From Oscillospiraceae bacterium (lineage in GTDB: Bacteria; Bacillota; Clostridia; Oscillospirales; Ruminococcaceae): a DNA stretch of 59,708 nt. The translations under genes were made by a program, and so were the position numbers. Of this stretch, positions 17,337 to 26,323 are shown piece by piece (within the stretch, counting starts at the first letter, position 1; each line of letters begins with the position of its first letter). Under the pieces are notes generated by a model. That model was not told the origin of the DNA, did not search any database, and worked only from the letters and a program-made list of their open reading frames with translations. The stretch covers positions 1-59,708 of the forward strand of contig JAGAJF010000101.1 in assembly GCA_017829005.1 (NCBI GenBank), in the 5' to 3' direction.

Positions 17337-18273
17337 ATTGTATTATCTGAATATATGTACCCGGGTAGTAATGCTCAAGTATATCTCTGTAGCCCATTCC
17401 CTCCCGTGACAGCTCATCGGCGCCGCATATGCTCATTCCCGCCAGATGACCGCTTCCCTTAACTGTGAAGATCACCTTTTCACCCTGTTCGCTCACCTCG
17501 AATGCAGCGCTGTCAAGAGAAAGAAGCTCCGCCAGCCTCGTGCCGCTTAAAGAAACGCCGCAAAGCTTTACCTCAAGCACCGTTCCTGCTTCTGTGGCGG
17601 ATAAAATCTCTGTGCCGTCATATTCCGAAGCTTCGGCGTATTCGGAGGATATACGGGCAGCTAACTCCGCCTTTGTGAACTCCCGCCTTGCTTCTGTGCA
17701 GTCGGAGGATACGCTTACAAGGTAGGGATATTCCTTTCCCCATATATTTTCCGCCGACTCGGTCACTCCTGCGGATGAAACGTGAAAAACGGCGGCAGCA
17801 GGAGCTTCGCCGTACATTATTATCTCCCCTTCGGTGGCTTTTGCCGCCGCTCTTACGGCAGAGACTGCCTCATCGTAATCCTCGCCGTAGACTGCCCGTG
17901 CGTCTGCCTCGGTGAGAGCTGTCTGATATATTGAGCTGTCGTCGGAAATGTGAGCGCCCTTTTCCGTCTCTCCCGAAAGAATTCGCCTTGCCGCATATGT
18001 CCTCGCTGCACAAACCTGAGCCTTGAGTGCTTCTTTGTCGGGAATAAAGGGTACTTCCTCAAGAACGGCAAAAACAACGTAATCCTCAATGTCCGTCTCG
18101 GTTATCTCTCCTGTTTCGGAGCAGAGAAGCCTGAGCTTTTTCTCGGGCAGGGCAATGCTCTGAGCCGCCTGAACTGTTTCGGGCTTGTCCTCACGTATTC
18201 CGCCCGCCGCCGCCGCAGGCAGAATGCATATCACCGCTGCCCATAAAATTACCGATTTGAAAAAAGATCTCAT
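17335..18273 (-). CDS. spoIID: stage II sporulation protein SpoIID (lytic transglycosylase)
   Basis: A SpoIID/LytB family protein of 312 residues that cleaves peptidoglycan glycan strands during forespore engulfment, with SpoIIP and SpoIIM. An N-terminal membrane segment (about residues 3-24) anchors it outside the mother-cell membrane. The catalytic region shows EEVP followed by ALKAQVCAARTYAARRI; the Glu in this first motif is the catalytic residue in the family. Later SIYQTA, AAAVFHVSSAGVTESAENIW and YPYLVSV are conserved. The start Met-Arg-Ser at 18273 is preferred over a GTG ten codons upstream because AAAGGG precedes it. Convergent with the FliD-like gene. Confidence 0.88.
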   Translation of the reverse strand: MRSFFKSVILWAAVICILPAAAAGGIREDKPETVQAAQSIALPEKKLRLLCSETGEITETDIEDYVVFAVLEEVPFIPDKEALKAQVCAARTYAARRILSGETEKGAHISDDSSIYQTALTEADARAVYGEDYDEAVSAVRAAAKATEGEIIMYGEAPAAAVFHVSSAGVTESAENIWGKEYPYLVSVSSDCTEARREFTKAELAARISSEYAEASEYDGTEILSATEAGTVLEVKLCGVSLSGTRLAELLSLDSAAFEVSEQGEKVIFTVKGSGHLAGMSICGADELSREGMGYRDILEHYYPGTYIQIIQ

Positions 18274-18361
18274 ATTTCTTTCGTCCCTTTCATATTTATT
18301 CACTCTTGACGATTATGCATATAAAATAATTACAAATTATTAAATTCATACAAATTAACAC

Positions 18362-18390
18362 TTGACAATGGGAAGATTTTATAGTACAAT
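18362..18390 (+). promoter_or_regulatory. promoter for the 18.6 kb membrane protein
   Basis: TTGACA, 17 bases, TACAAT. It lies 175 bases before the coding start, leaving a long leader. Confidence 0.75.
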
Positions 18391-18441
18391 GTATTTATTG
18401 CATTATGTATGTGATTTATCCGGATGCGCCTGATAATATAT

Positions 18442-18501
18442 ATGCGGCAGCTTCGGAGATAATACATCTCCCAAAGACCTGCAAAACTCATTTTGCCGCA
18501 T
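18442..18501 (+). other. structured leader RNA
   Basis: Outer arms ATGCGGCA (18442-18449) and TGCCGCAT (18494-18501) are perfect complements. An inner hairpin GGAGAT/ATCTCC (18455-18471) sits inside. It lies in the leader of the membrane-protein gene, about 60 bases before its start. No U-tract long enough for a terminator follows (TATTTTGG). It could be a cis-regulatory element; I match it to no known riboswitch. Confidence 0.5.
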
Positions 18502-18564
18502 TATTTTGGCATAGCGATTTTCAAAAATCCCCAACGGGTTATCTGCGAAAGGATTGAACGGATT

Positions 18565-19647
18565 ATGGGCAGAATGAAACAGCTCAGCGCAGAGCAGATG
18601 CGCAAAAATGTTGCCAAGGCAAATAAAAGCAGCTTTCTTACAAAAAAGGCTTCAATGGGAGTTTATCTCATTGTGCTTGTGCTTGCGGTGGCAGCCCGCA
18701 CTATCCAGCTTTATAACAATATGAATTTTGAAACGGGGCAGTACATTGACCCGTCGCCTCTTAAAAATTTCCCGGTTATGGTCATTGTTCCGGGCATGAT
18801 CCTTATAACCTTCATTCTGCTGGCAGGCAGCTCCAAGGATAAGGTCTTAGGCTCCTGTATCCTTATCAATCCCATGCGCCTTCGTTACGACAGATTAAAA
18901 AAGAAGATACCTGCGGCAGCGGGCTACAGCTCACTGCTTATGGCGCTTCTGGTGCTTGCTCAGATAATCTTTGATTTCGTTGATCTTGTAAATAAAAACA
19001 AGGTCATTGCCGAAGAACTTACCCCCGAAGAGGCTGAGGATTATAGTATGCTCACAGGCTATACTCTCGGGACCTTCGGACTTCATTTTCTGATGCTCTG
19101 CGTAATGCTCAATTTCATTGCAATGGCAGTCAACATCTTCAAGGGTGAGGGTATCTCCTCGGGCAACTGTGCAGCGCTTATGCTTTATCCGGCGTGGAAG
19201 ATAGTGGATATGATGTCCATTGTTTCGGATAATGTGGCAGTGAGCCGTTCCTCCGAGCTTCTGTATATTATCCTTTCCTATATGACAGCGTCCTTGTTCT
19301 TTATGAATACAGCCCGCTTCTTCAACGGAATGGAAAAGAAATTCACGCGCTTCTGGATGTGCTTTTTCGGATATGCTTCATCTATCCTTGCGGCAGTTTC
19401 GGTTATCCCGAGATATATCCTTCTCCTTATCCCCACAGGCTATGAGGAGAGACTTTCAATGAACATTCCCTCCATCTCAGATATCGGCATCGTGTTTATG
19501 ACCATCACAATGGTCGCAGTGTTCTGGAGTACTTACGTATACCGTGTAATGCCCAGACTCAGTGTTGGAAAGCGCCGCTGGAGCAGAGCGCCTATGAACA
19601 AGCAGTATCTGGAGATAGAGAATATCGATATCAAGCCTACCGAATAA
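18565..19647 (+). CDS. multi-pass membrane protein of unknown function
   Basis: A 360-residue protein with about eight hydrophobic segments (about residues 33-51, 69-90, 120-143, 168-195, 228-252, 265-285, 295-315 and 322-342). I do not recognise the family. The N- and C-terminal ends are charged and probably cytoplasmic. The ATG at 18565 is chosen over a TTG 24 codons upstream because AAAGGA lies before it and the extra residues would break the basic N-terminus. Transcribed from the promoter at 18362 with a structured leader and closed by a terminator. Confidence 0.75.
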   Translation: MGRMKQLSAEQMRKNVAKANKSSFLTKKASMGVYLIVLVLAVAARTIQLYNNMNFETGQYIDPSPLKNFPVMVIVPGMILITFILLAGSSKDKVLGSCILINPMRLRYDRLKKKIPAAAGYSSLLMALLVLAQIIFDFVDLVNKNKVIAEELTPEEAEDYSMLTGYTLGTFGLHFLMLCVMLNFIAMAVNIFKGEGISSGNCAALMLYPAWKIVDMMSIVSDNVAVSRSSELLYIILSYMTASLFFMNTARFFNGMEKKFTRFWMCFFGYASSILAAVSVIPRYILLLIPTGYEERLSMNIPSISDIGIVFMTITMVAVFWSTYVYRVMPRLSVGKRRWSRAPMNKQYLEIENIDIKPTE

Positions 19648-19661
19648 AAATTAAGAGCTAT

Positions 19662-19703
19662 GGGCGGCAAGGGGAAATAAATTCTCCTTGTGCGCCCTTT
19701 TTT
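19662..19703 (+). terminator. terminator abutting the next gene
   Basis: Arms GGGCG...CGCCC and CAAGG...CCTTG around a AAATAAATT loop, followed by six T. The T run ends directly at the AAGGGA ribosome binding site of the lipoprotein gene, so termination and translation start of the next gene are physically close. Confidence 0.8.
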
Positions 19704-19718
19704 AAGGGATTTGTGATT

Positions 19719-21023
19719 ATGAAGCTAAAAAGGATCGCCCTGATGACAGCGGCTGCGGCAATGTGCGCCTCTCTGTGTGCCTGCGGACTGGATTCGTCCA
19801 TTGATAATCTTATTTCGCCGCCCATGATGTCCGAGGAGCAGCAGGAGATTTTTTCTGCCCTGACAAAGGCGGCAGGGGAGGAGATATCCCTTGTGTATCC
19901 CCGCTCGGGAGCATACCGCTCAGCTTTTGTTTTCCGTGACCTTGATACTGACGGCGAGGACGAAGCAGTGGTTTTCTACAACAGTTCAAACAGTAAGGAC
20001 AGCAACGTCCGCGTGAATATACTTGACAAGGGCGAGGGCGAATGGCGCTCGGTATATGACCATGCAGGTGCAGGCACATACATCGAGCAGGTGTTTTTCA
20101 CCGATCTTGGCAAAACGGGAAATATCCGAATGGCAATTGGCTACGGCTATATGACCCCCACGGAAAAAACGCTGAAGCTCTACAGCTTAGGAGACGGTAT
20201 CCTCAATACCGAATACACCGGTACCTACTACAAGACCCTTACCCTTGACCTGGACAAGGACGGGGGAGACGATATCGCCGTGGTAAACTGTAACAATGAG
20301 AACCACACAGCTTCTCTTTCTCTCGTTACCGACAGGGGAGATGGCGCAGAGTGCGTCAGCACCGTGGATATGAGTCCCACTACCGTTGATCTTCCCTCCG
20401 TCATCAGCGGATATATCGGAAACGACACCCCTGCCGTATTTGCGGACGGGCTTCTGGGCAGCGGAAATCTATCCACGGAAATCATCTACTGCGTAAACGG
20501 GGAACTGAGAAACCCCGCAATGATAGACGGCTCGGAGCTTCCCACAAGAACTGTCCGTCCCCAGGGACTTTACTGCAAGGATATCGACGGCGACGGCATT
20601 GTGGAGATACCCGAGAGGGAAGCATTTCCCGGCTACAGAGACCGTCAGGACGCTCAGTATATCACCGATTGGAACGTGTTTGAAAACTATACGGTGGTAA
20701 AAAAATACTCCTCCCTTACCGACGCATATCAGGGCTATGCATTTATGCTTCCCGTAAGGTGGCAGGGGCTTGTTACCCTGAAAAATGACGGAACTACGGG
20801 AGAAAAGGTGTTTTACAAATATAACGGCAGCCTTGAGCAGAGCCGTCTTGAGCTTATGAGGATAGCGGTGTGCAGCCTTAAAGACTCCGAGCAGAAGCTT
20901 CGGGAGGGTTATGTTGCGGTCTCCACAACAGACAGCGCCGTGTATATGGTTCGCTTCGGCGATATCGAGGACAACCTTCTTCTGACCACAGCAGAGGTCT
21001 CCAACAATTTTTATCTTTATTAA
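19719..21023 (+). CDS. putative lipoprotein with DxDxDG (FG-GAP-like) motifs
   Basis: A 434-residue secreted protein. The signal peptide MKLKRIALMTAAAAMCASLCAC ends in a probable lipobox, with the cysteine near residue 22. Three Asp-rich calcium-binding-like loops occur: DLDTDGEDE, DLDKDGGDD and DIDGDGIVE, as in FG-GAP/VCBS repeat proteins, suggesting a beta-propeller-like fold. No enzyme motif is seen. The ATG at 19719 follows AAGGGA; an in-frame GTG lies two codons earlier. It is 15 bases before the DUF1385 gene. Confidence 0.7.
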   Translation: MKLKRIALMTAAAAMCASLCACGLDSSIDNLISPPMMSEEQQEIFSALTKAAGEEISLVYPRSGAYRSAFVFRDLDTDGEDEAVVFYNSSNSKDSNVRVNILDKGEGEWRSVYDHAGAGTYIEQVFFTDLGKTGNIRMAIGYGYMTPTEKTLKLYSLGDGILNTEYTGTYYKTLTLDLDKDGGDDIAVVNCNNENHTASLSLVTDRGDGAECVSTVDMSPTTVDLPSVISGYIGNDTPAVFADGLLGSGNLSTEIIYCVNGELRNPAMIDGSELPTRTVRPQGLYCKDIDGDGIVEIPEREAFPGYRDRQDAQYITDWNVFENYTVVKKYSSLTDAYQGYAFMLPVRWQGLVTLKNDGTTGEKVFYKYNGSLEQSRLELMRIAVCSLKDSEQKLREGYVAVSTTDSAVYMVRFGDIEDNLLLTTAEVSNNFYLY

Positions 21024-21038
21024 GAGGTGTTATTTATT

Positions 21039-22037
21039 TTGAGCAGTAATCAGCAGTCTCAGTGTAAATTCAAGTCGAAAATAGGCGGACAGGCGCTTAT
21101 TGAGGGAATAATGATGAGAGGCATAGACCTCTCCGCAATGGCGTGCCGCCTGCCAGACGGAACCATTGACGTTGAGACGTGGAAAATACGAAACGGCAAA
21201 AGCGCTCCATGGTATCTGAAAACCCCCTTTATCCGAGGCTGCTTCAATTTCGTTATCTCCCTTGTGGACGGAATGAAATGCACAATGAAGTCTGCCGAGA
21301 AGCAGATGACCGACGAGGACGATGAGGACGAGGAGCTTTCTCCTTTTGAGGAATGGCTCAGCAAAACAAGACCCTATAAATGGCTTGAAGCAAAGCTTGA
21401 AGGCGAAAACGGCAAATCGGTGATGAACACGATAATGATCGTGGTGTGCGTTGTCGTAATGGCAATAAGCATATGCGCCTTCAAATTCTTTCCTGCCCTT
21501 CTTTCGGGACTTCTTGGCAAGCTTGGCGCCCCCGACTGGAGCAAGACTGTTTCCGAGGGCGTTATCAAAATAGCGCTGCTGGTAGGCTATATGTGGCTTA
21601 TCTCCCATATGAAGGAGATACACACCACCTTCAAATATCACGGCGCCGAGCATAAGACCATAGCCTGCTACGAGGCAGGGCTTGAGCTTACGGTGGAGAA
21701 TGTAAGGAAGCAGACCCGATTTCACCCCCGCTGCGGAACCAGCTTTATCTTCCTTGTGGTGCTTCTGAGCATCGCCATAGGAATGTTCCTGCCCTGGGAC
21801 AACGTGTTTGCACGCTTCGGACTCCAGCTTCTTATGCTCCCGGTGGAGGCTTCCATAGGCTATGAGCTGATAAAGCTTGCAGGCAGGTGTGACAACATTT
21901 TCACACGGATAATATCCGCACCCGGCTTGTGGCTCCAGCACATCACCACCTGCGAACCTGACGATCCCCAGATAGAGGTGGCAATTGCGGCACTTAAACC
22001 CTGTATCCCCGATGATAAGAACGACGATCAATGGTGA
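21039..22037 (+). CDS. DUF1385 family membrane protein
   Basis: A 332-residue DUF1385 protein, a family found widely in Firmicutes next to prmC and prfA. Signature blocks are KIGGQALIEGIMMRG near the start, KYHGAEHKTIACYEAG (His/Glu pair) in the middle and RFHPRCGTSFIFLV later. Membrane segments lie at about residues 140-160, 180-198, 232-250 and 258-280. Function is not established. TTG at 21039 is chosen as the start because AAGAGGTG lies nine bases before it; a GTG four codons earlier overlaps that site. Confidence 0.88.
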   Translation: MSSNQQSQCKFKSKIGGQALIEGIMMRGIDLSAMACRLPDGTIDVETWKIRNGKSAPWYLKTPFIRGCFNFVISLVDGMKCTMKSAEKQMTDEDDEDEELSPFEEWLSKTRPYKWLEAKLEGENGKSVMNTIMIVVCVVVMAISICAFKFFPALLSGLLGKLGAPDWSKTVSEGVIKIALLVGYMWLISHMKEIHTTFKYHGAEHKTIACYEAGLELTVENVRKQTRFHPRCGTSFIFLVVLLSIAIGMFLPWDNVFARFGLQLLMLPVEASIGYELIKLAGRCDNIFTRIISAPGLWLQHITTCEPDDPQIEVAIAALKPCIPDDKNDDQW

Positions 22038-22120
22038 TATTATAGCACATCTGTTCTTAAAAGCCAATAGACAATTTGTAAACTTTGGCACATATTTTTC
22101 AAGCTTCAAGGAGATAACAT

Positions 22121-22981
22121 ATGACTGTAAACGAACTCAGCGCACGGCTTGACAGCATACTCACGGACGTTCCCGATAAGGATTTTGACAAAATGTGTCT
22201 TATGGAGGATCTCTGCGGAGTGACCCGTGAGCAAATGGCGATACACCCCGACAAAAAGCTTACCGAAGCCGCCGTAAATGCCGCTGTCAAGGGAGCAAGG
22301 CGGAGAGCGGCAGGCTATCCGCTGCAGTACATTTTGGGAAAATGGGAATTTTACGGAAGGAGCTTCAAGGTAGGGGAGGGCGTACTCATACCCAGACCCG
22401 ACACCGAAGCCCTCATTGACGAGACTATCGCAAGACTTGATAAGAATAAGCCTGTGGGAATACTTGACCTGTGCAGCGGAAGCGGCTGTATCGCCGTTAC
22501 CCTTGCAAAGGAGCTGCCTCAAAGCTCGGTGTATGCGGTGGAGCTGTCCCCCGAAGCCTTTCCCTATCTTGTAGAGAATGTGCGTGCAAGCGGCACGGAT
22601 GTGAAGCTGCTCAAGGGCGATGTGATGAACGGAGCGCTGCTTGAGAATTTCCGCATTTCCGACGAGGAATATCTTGATATCGACTGTATCGTATCAAATC
22701 CCCCTTATCTGACAGACAGGGAAATGGAGGAGCTTCAGAAGGAAGTGACATTCGAACCCGAGACAGCACTCTACGGCGGCACGGACGGACTTAAATTCTA
22801 TCGTGTCATAGCCTGCCTCTGGAAGGAGCTTCTTAAAAAGGACGGACTGATGATATTCGAGATAGGCACAGAGCAGGCGGAGGACGTAAAAAAAATACTC
22901 TCTGATAACGGCTTTACCGATATATTCACAGCCACCGATGCCACAGGCGGCATAAGAGTGGCAGGAGGATATCTGAGATAA
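22121..22981 (+). CDS. prmC: peptide chain release factor N5-glutamine methyltransferase
   Basis: PrmC (HemK) methylates the GGQ glutamine of release factors RF1 and RF2 using S-adenosylmethionine. The 286-residue protein has the helical N-terminal domain, the SAM motif ILDLCSGSGCIAVTLA at about residues 115-130 and the catalytic NPPY motif (DCIVSNPPYL, about residue 190). GGAGATAACAT precedes the ATG. Its pairing with a DUF1385 gene is common in Clostridia. Confidence 0.93.
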   Translation: MTVNELSARLDSILTDVPDKDFDKMCLMEDLCGVTREQMAIHPDKKLTEAAVNAAVKGARRRAAGYPLQYILGKWEFYGRSFKVGEGVLIPRPDTEALIDETIARLDKNKPVGILDLCSGSGCIAVTLAKELPQSSVYAVELSPEAFPYLVENVRASGTDVKLLKGDVMNGALLENFRISDEEYLDIDCIVSNPPYLTDREMEELQKEVTFEPETALYGGTDGLKFYRVIACLWKELLKKDGLMIFEIGTEQAEDVKKILSDNGFTDIFTATDATGGIRVAGGYLR

Positions 22982-22985
22982 TAAA

Positions 22986-23027
22986 ACGGCTTTGCAGTCA
23001 ATGAAAAACTGCAAAGCCGTATTTTTT
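22986..23027 (+). terminator. bidirectional terminator after prmC
   Basis: Perfect 12-bp stem ACGGCTTTGCAG/CTGCAAAGCCGT followed by ATTTTTT on the plus strand. On the minus strand it is followed by TTTTATTA, so it also serves the convergent cortex-lysis cluster. Confidence 0.92.
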
Positions 23028-23571
23028 ACAGCTCACCTTCTAAAGCCGATATTGCATCAAAAAGTCCCGCAAGAGCGTTCCAGGTGCGGATATCCGTCTC
23101 TCCCGTGGGAGTAAGCCCGGAAACGGTCTGAAATTCTGTGATCGCCTTAACGGTATCGCTGTCGTAAACTCCGCTGAGGGAGTTTGGGGGAATGTTCATA
23201 AACAGCCCCGCAAGAGTGTTGAGCATTGCCTGTAAAATGACGATGGAAGTTCCCCTGTCCCCGGGAGCGAGAACCGTCTTTACCGAAGGCAGGGGCTTAA
23301 CGCCTATCTGCTCGGAGAGATTTGAAATAATGTCATAGTATGTGTCAAGAATGGCGTCCCAGGTAACTCTGTCCGTCTCTCCCGTTTCGGGAAGTACTTT
23401 CATACGCTGGAAATCCGCAACTGCGGCGGCGGTCTGCTCATTGTAAAGACCATCGGGGATAACGGGTCTTACATTAGCGCCGCTCATTGAAATTTCTCTT
23501 AAATACCTCTGCAGCTCCGTCACATTTGCCTCGTGGGACCGGGGCGATACGGGTATAGCTTCATTTGCCAA
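23026..23571 (-). CDS. peptidoglycan-binding protein (two PG_binding_1 domains)
   Basis: A 181-residue protein made of two peptidoglycan-binding domains of the PG_binding_1 type, at about residues 15-70 and 95-160. Each has the pattern LQ-x-x-L...G-x-x-(N/D)-x-x-T-x-x-A-V-x-x-FQ...G-x-x-D-x-x-TW. No catalytic domain or signal peptide is visible, so it may be a spore cortex-associated adaptor. It follows the SleC-like gene by 13 bases, and both are probably co-transcribed. Confidence 0.82.
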   Translation of the reverse strand: MANEAIPVSPRSHEANVTELQRYLREISMSGANVRPVIPDGLYNEQTAAAVADFQRMKVLPETGETDRVTWDAILDTYYDIISNLSEQIGVKPLPSVKTVLAPGDRGTSIVILQAMLNTLAGLFMNIPPNSLSGVYDSDTVKAITEFQTVSGLTPTGETDIRTWNALAGLFDAISALEGEL

Positions 23572-23584
23572 TTGTCTGCCTCCT

Positions 23585-24982
23585 TTATCTTATGGTGTAT
23601 CCGGGAAATTGTCCCGCAGGCTTTACATAACCGTATTTGACCTCGCTGTATATCTCGCCGATGCGTGACCAGGTTTCAGCCCCCACATAGCCCGTAGGAG
23701 CAATGCCGAACACACGCTGGAAAGCGGTAACGGCATTTTTGGTGAGAGGACCGAAATATCCCGTATCGCTCACCGCAGGTATCTGAGGATATGCATTGTG
23801 TATCTCCGTAAGGTACTGCTGGAGTGTCCGCACATACTCGTTCTGCATACCCTCTCTGAGTATCATACCGGGGTACAGTACGATCTCCTCGCCCTCGGGG
23901 TTAACGGGAACGCTGTCGGCAATGCCCTTGTAGGCTCTGTAAAGCTCCTCCCATGTATCGGCATCAACGATACCCGTCTGGGGCAGACCGTAAATCTGCT
24001 GGAATGCCCTGACAGCATTGGCGGTTGCTTCGTCATATGTGCCTGTGATGGTAATTCTCGGAACAGCGTCATAATAAGCACCCACAACAGACAGAATGTA
24101 CTGCACCACCCTGACATTTGCCCCCGACTGACCGGGACCCATAAATTCGGGAACATCGGCGGTATAATCGGAAATGGTAACGCCCTCGGAGGTAAGCTCC
24201 CCAAGCTGCTTTATGCCTGTGTATATCTGATTTATGCGGTACCAGGTAGATTTATCCACAGACCCCGTCTGAGGCAGCCCGAACACCTGCTGGAAGGTTC
24301 TGACAGAGTCCTCGGTAAGCGTGTCATAGCTGCCCGTAACATAGGGAATTCTGGGAATAGCGGGGTAATTCTGTGAAATGCGGTTTAGCTGGGTCTGAAT
24401 ACGCACCACATCGTCCCCTGCGCTGCCGAAGCCGATGACCTCGCCGGGGTAGGAGGGAATGTTCGGTGCAACGGGAGCGTTTGTCACGATCTCGATATCA
24501 TCTCCGTAAAAATATCTGAGTATCTCATAGGGCGTCATACCACGGTTTGCAAGCTCCACCGTCTCCCATTGCTTGAGACCCTTGCAGTAGGTGCGCACAC
24601 CGTCGCAGTAGGCGGCGAACATCGGCTCGATGGTGCCCGCTCTGCGGAGGTAGTTGTTGAAAATTTCGTCAACGATGTTGCTTATCGGCTCGAAAATGTC
24701 CCTGCCGTGAACGTAATACTGGTCATAGCGTGTGTCATTGGTGATGTCAAAATCATATCCCCGTGAAGGGTACCACTCGGTGTAGTACCTGTTCAGTGCA
24801 TAGGTGATAATGGCGTAGATATTAGCTCTCAGAGCGTTTTCGGGCCATGTGGGATATATTTCGCTGGAGGCAACGTTTTTGATGTAATCCGTAAAGGGAA
24901 CGGTCACATTCATAGCAGTGGGGTCGTCGGGCGCCCCCAGATGAACGACGAAATTTTCGGGAATGAACGGCTCTCCTGTCAT
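23585..24982 (-). CDS. sleC: SleC-type spore cortex-lytic enzyme (SpoIID-like domain plus three PG-binding domains)
   Basis: The N-terminal about 170 residues resemble the catalytic domain of clostridial SleC, a SpoIID/LytB-related lytic transglycosylase that degrades spore cortex at germination. VPFTDYIKNVASSEIYPTWP contains the likely catalytic Glu, followed by ALRANIYAIITYALNR and later a CDG...GLKQWETVELANRGMTPYEILRYFYG block. Three PG_binding_1 domains follow at about 190-250, 280-345 and 370-440. SleC usually has one such domain and a long N-terminal pro-region; here the protein starts just before the catalytic domain. RBS AAGGAGG precedes the ATG. No signal peptide, consistent with loading into the developing spore. 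Confidence 0.78.
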   Translation of the reverse strand: MTGEPFIPENFVVHLGAPDDPTAMNVTVPFTDYIKNVASSEIYPTWPENALRANIYAIITYALNRYYTEWYPSRGYDFDITNDTRYDQYYVHGRDIFEPISNIVDEIFNNYLRRAGTIEPMFAAYCDGVRTYCKGLKQWETVELANRGMTPYEILRYFYGDDIEIVTNAPVAPNIPSYPGEVIGFGSAGDDVVRIQTQLNRISQNYPAIPRIPYVTGSYDTLTEDSVRTFQQVFGLPQTGSVDKSTWYRINQIYTGIKQLGELTSEGVTISDYTADVPEFMGPGQSGANVRVVQYILSVVGAYYDAVPRITITGTYDEATANAVRAFQQIYGLPQTGIVDADTWEELYRAYKGIADSVPVNPEGEEIVLYPGMILREGMQNEYVRTLQQYLTEIHNAYPQIPAVSDTGYFGPLTKNAVTAFQRVFGIAPTGYVGAETWSRIGEIYSEVKYGYVKPAGQFPGYTIR

Positions 24983-25000
24983 TTGGCGCCTCCTTAAATA

Positions 25001-26323
25001 TCAGCCTACCGAATTTTCATCGGTCATACCATTCCCCCTGATATCCGAACGGGGCTGGATCGGCGTCTGCTCGGGATATTCGGGCAGAGGAATGAGATCA
25101 ATGGGCTGAACAGTCTTAACTCCCACGAAAATGGGAATATTGATGTCGCTGAGAGTGTAGTAGCCCTTAGCCCTTACAGTAACGTTGTATTCGGAGAAGG
25201 GACGGGCAGTGTTCATCGGATTCTGGGACAGGGAAGCGGAGGGAGCGGGAAGGGCAATGGTAGGAGTGCGTCCGCTTCTGTCTGTGAACATAAGCCTTAC
25301 GAGACCCACCCCGCCGGGCAATACCTTTTTCACAGCAACCACCGCACCGGGAACGGGATATGCGCCTCCTGCGGTGAAAACGTCGAACTGCAGATAACCC
25401 CAGCTGTTGTCTCCCGTAAGGGACACCCAGCTCAATGAAGGGGTCAGACCCACTGTTGACGGTATTGACTCCGTGGAGCTCGTGGGCAGTGGAAAATCGG
25501 GAAGTATCTCCCGTTCGGTCTCCGCTTCCGAGGGAATACTGTAAACACCACCCTCGGGAGAACCGTTCAGCATCATACCTCGGAGAGATGTGTCGCCGGT
25601 TCGCTGATAAGCGGTCTTGTCAGCCTGAGAGAAGGTGCCGCCCATATCGGGATTTGCGCCCCGTGGAGCAGGGTTTTCGTATGGCGTCATACGGGGCTGT
25701 ATCATAGAATTTCCGGGATATACGGGGGGCGGATTATCCTCGGGACGGATAACAGGCGGTGTGGGTATCCCCGCAATGCTCTCGATAATGCTTTCGGCAG
25801 AGGGAAAACGGCATTCACAGCTTACAGGCAGGGACAGACTCATATCCGAGGGCTTTTCGGCGGCAAAGTGGGAAGCCCCGGGAACTCCGGGAATTGGGGT
25901 GCCTGCAATATCACGAGACATATTCATATTCGGAGCATTTTGATCTGCACGGGCAGATGAAGCAGCAGCTTCACTTATCGGTGTGGCATTGCTGTTTATA
26001 TGGGTGCTGTGGTCATTCATATGTACAGTATTTCCGCTTATGTGGATGTCAGACTGATTTGCGTGAGTGGTAGAGGACATCGGCGAACCGTTTGGTGCAG
26101 CCATTGGCATATTGTGCTGAACTGAAGGCGGCATCGGCATATTTGTATGAGAACTGCGTGGCTGTGTCTGAGTCTGGGAAGCGGTCTGCGGTGAAGGCTG
26201 ACCGGTTTGCTGTGCAGGTGCATTTCCCGTCTGAGGAGCAGAGCTGCTTTTACGGTACAGCCGCATCATTTCGTCCTTGTACCGCTGTGCCATATTGTTA
26301 AGGTTAAAATCGTTTCCGTTCAA
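25001..26323 (-). CDS. spore protein resembling the SleC pro-region (carboxypeptidase-regulatory-like domain)
   Basis: A 440-residue protein directly before sleC. Residues 1-280 are low-complexity, rich in Asn, Pro, Gln, Thr, His and Met (repeats such as NSNAT, HINSN). Residues about 285-425 are a compact beta-rich domain: GYLQFDVFTAGGAYPVPGA, then a VRLMFTDRSGRTPTIALPAP segment and SEYNVTVRAKGYYT, which matches the carboxypeptidase-regulatory-like fold found in the N-terminal pro-region of clostridial SleC. Start TTG at 26321-26323 follows CGGAGG at eight bases. It would act with the SleC-like enzyme in spores; that function is inferred. Confidence 0.65.
   Translation of the reverse strand: MNGNDFNLNNMAQRYKDEMMRLYRKSSSAPQTGNAPAQQTGQPSPQTASQTQTQPRSSHTNMPMPPSVQHNMPMAAPNGSPMSSTTHANQSDIHISGNTVHMNDHSTHINSNATPISEAAASSARADQNAPNMNMSRDIAGTPIPGVPGASHFAAEKPSDMSLSLPVSCECRFPSAESIIESIAGIPTPPVIRPEDNPPPVYPGNSMIQPRMTPYENPAPRGANPDMGGTFSQADKTAYQRTGDTSLRGMMLNGSPEGGVYSIPSEAETEREILPDFPLPTSSTESIPSTVGLTPSLSWVSLTGDNSWGYLQFDVFTAGGAYPVPGAVVAVKKVLPGGVGLVRLMFTDRSGRTPTIALPAPSASLSQNPMNTARPFSEYNVTVRAKGYYTLSDINIPIFVGVKTVQPIDLIPLPEYPEQTPIQPRSDIRGNGMTDENSVG

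Noticed and set aside
21030-22109. A 359-codon open frame on the minus strand
   Set aside because: It is fully antisense to the DUF1385 gene, which has conserved motifs; it has no ribosome binding site or recognisable domain.
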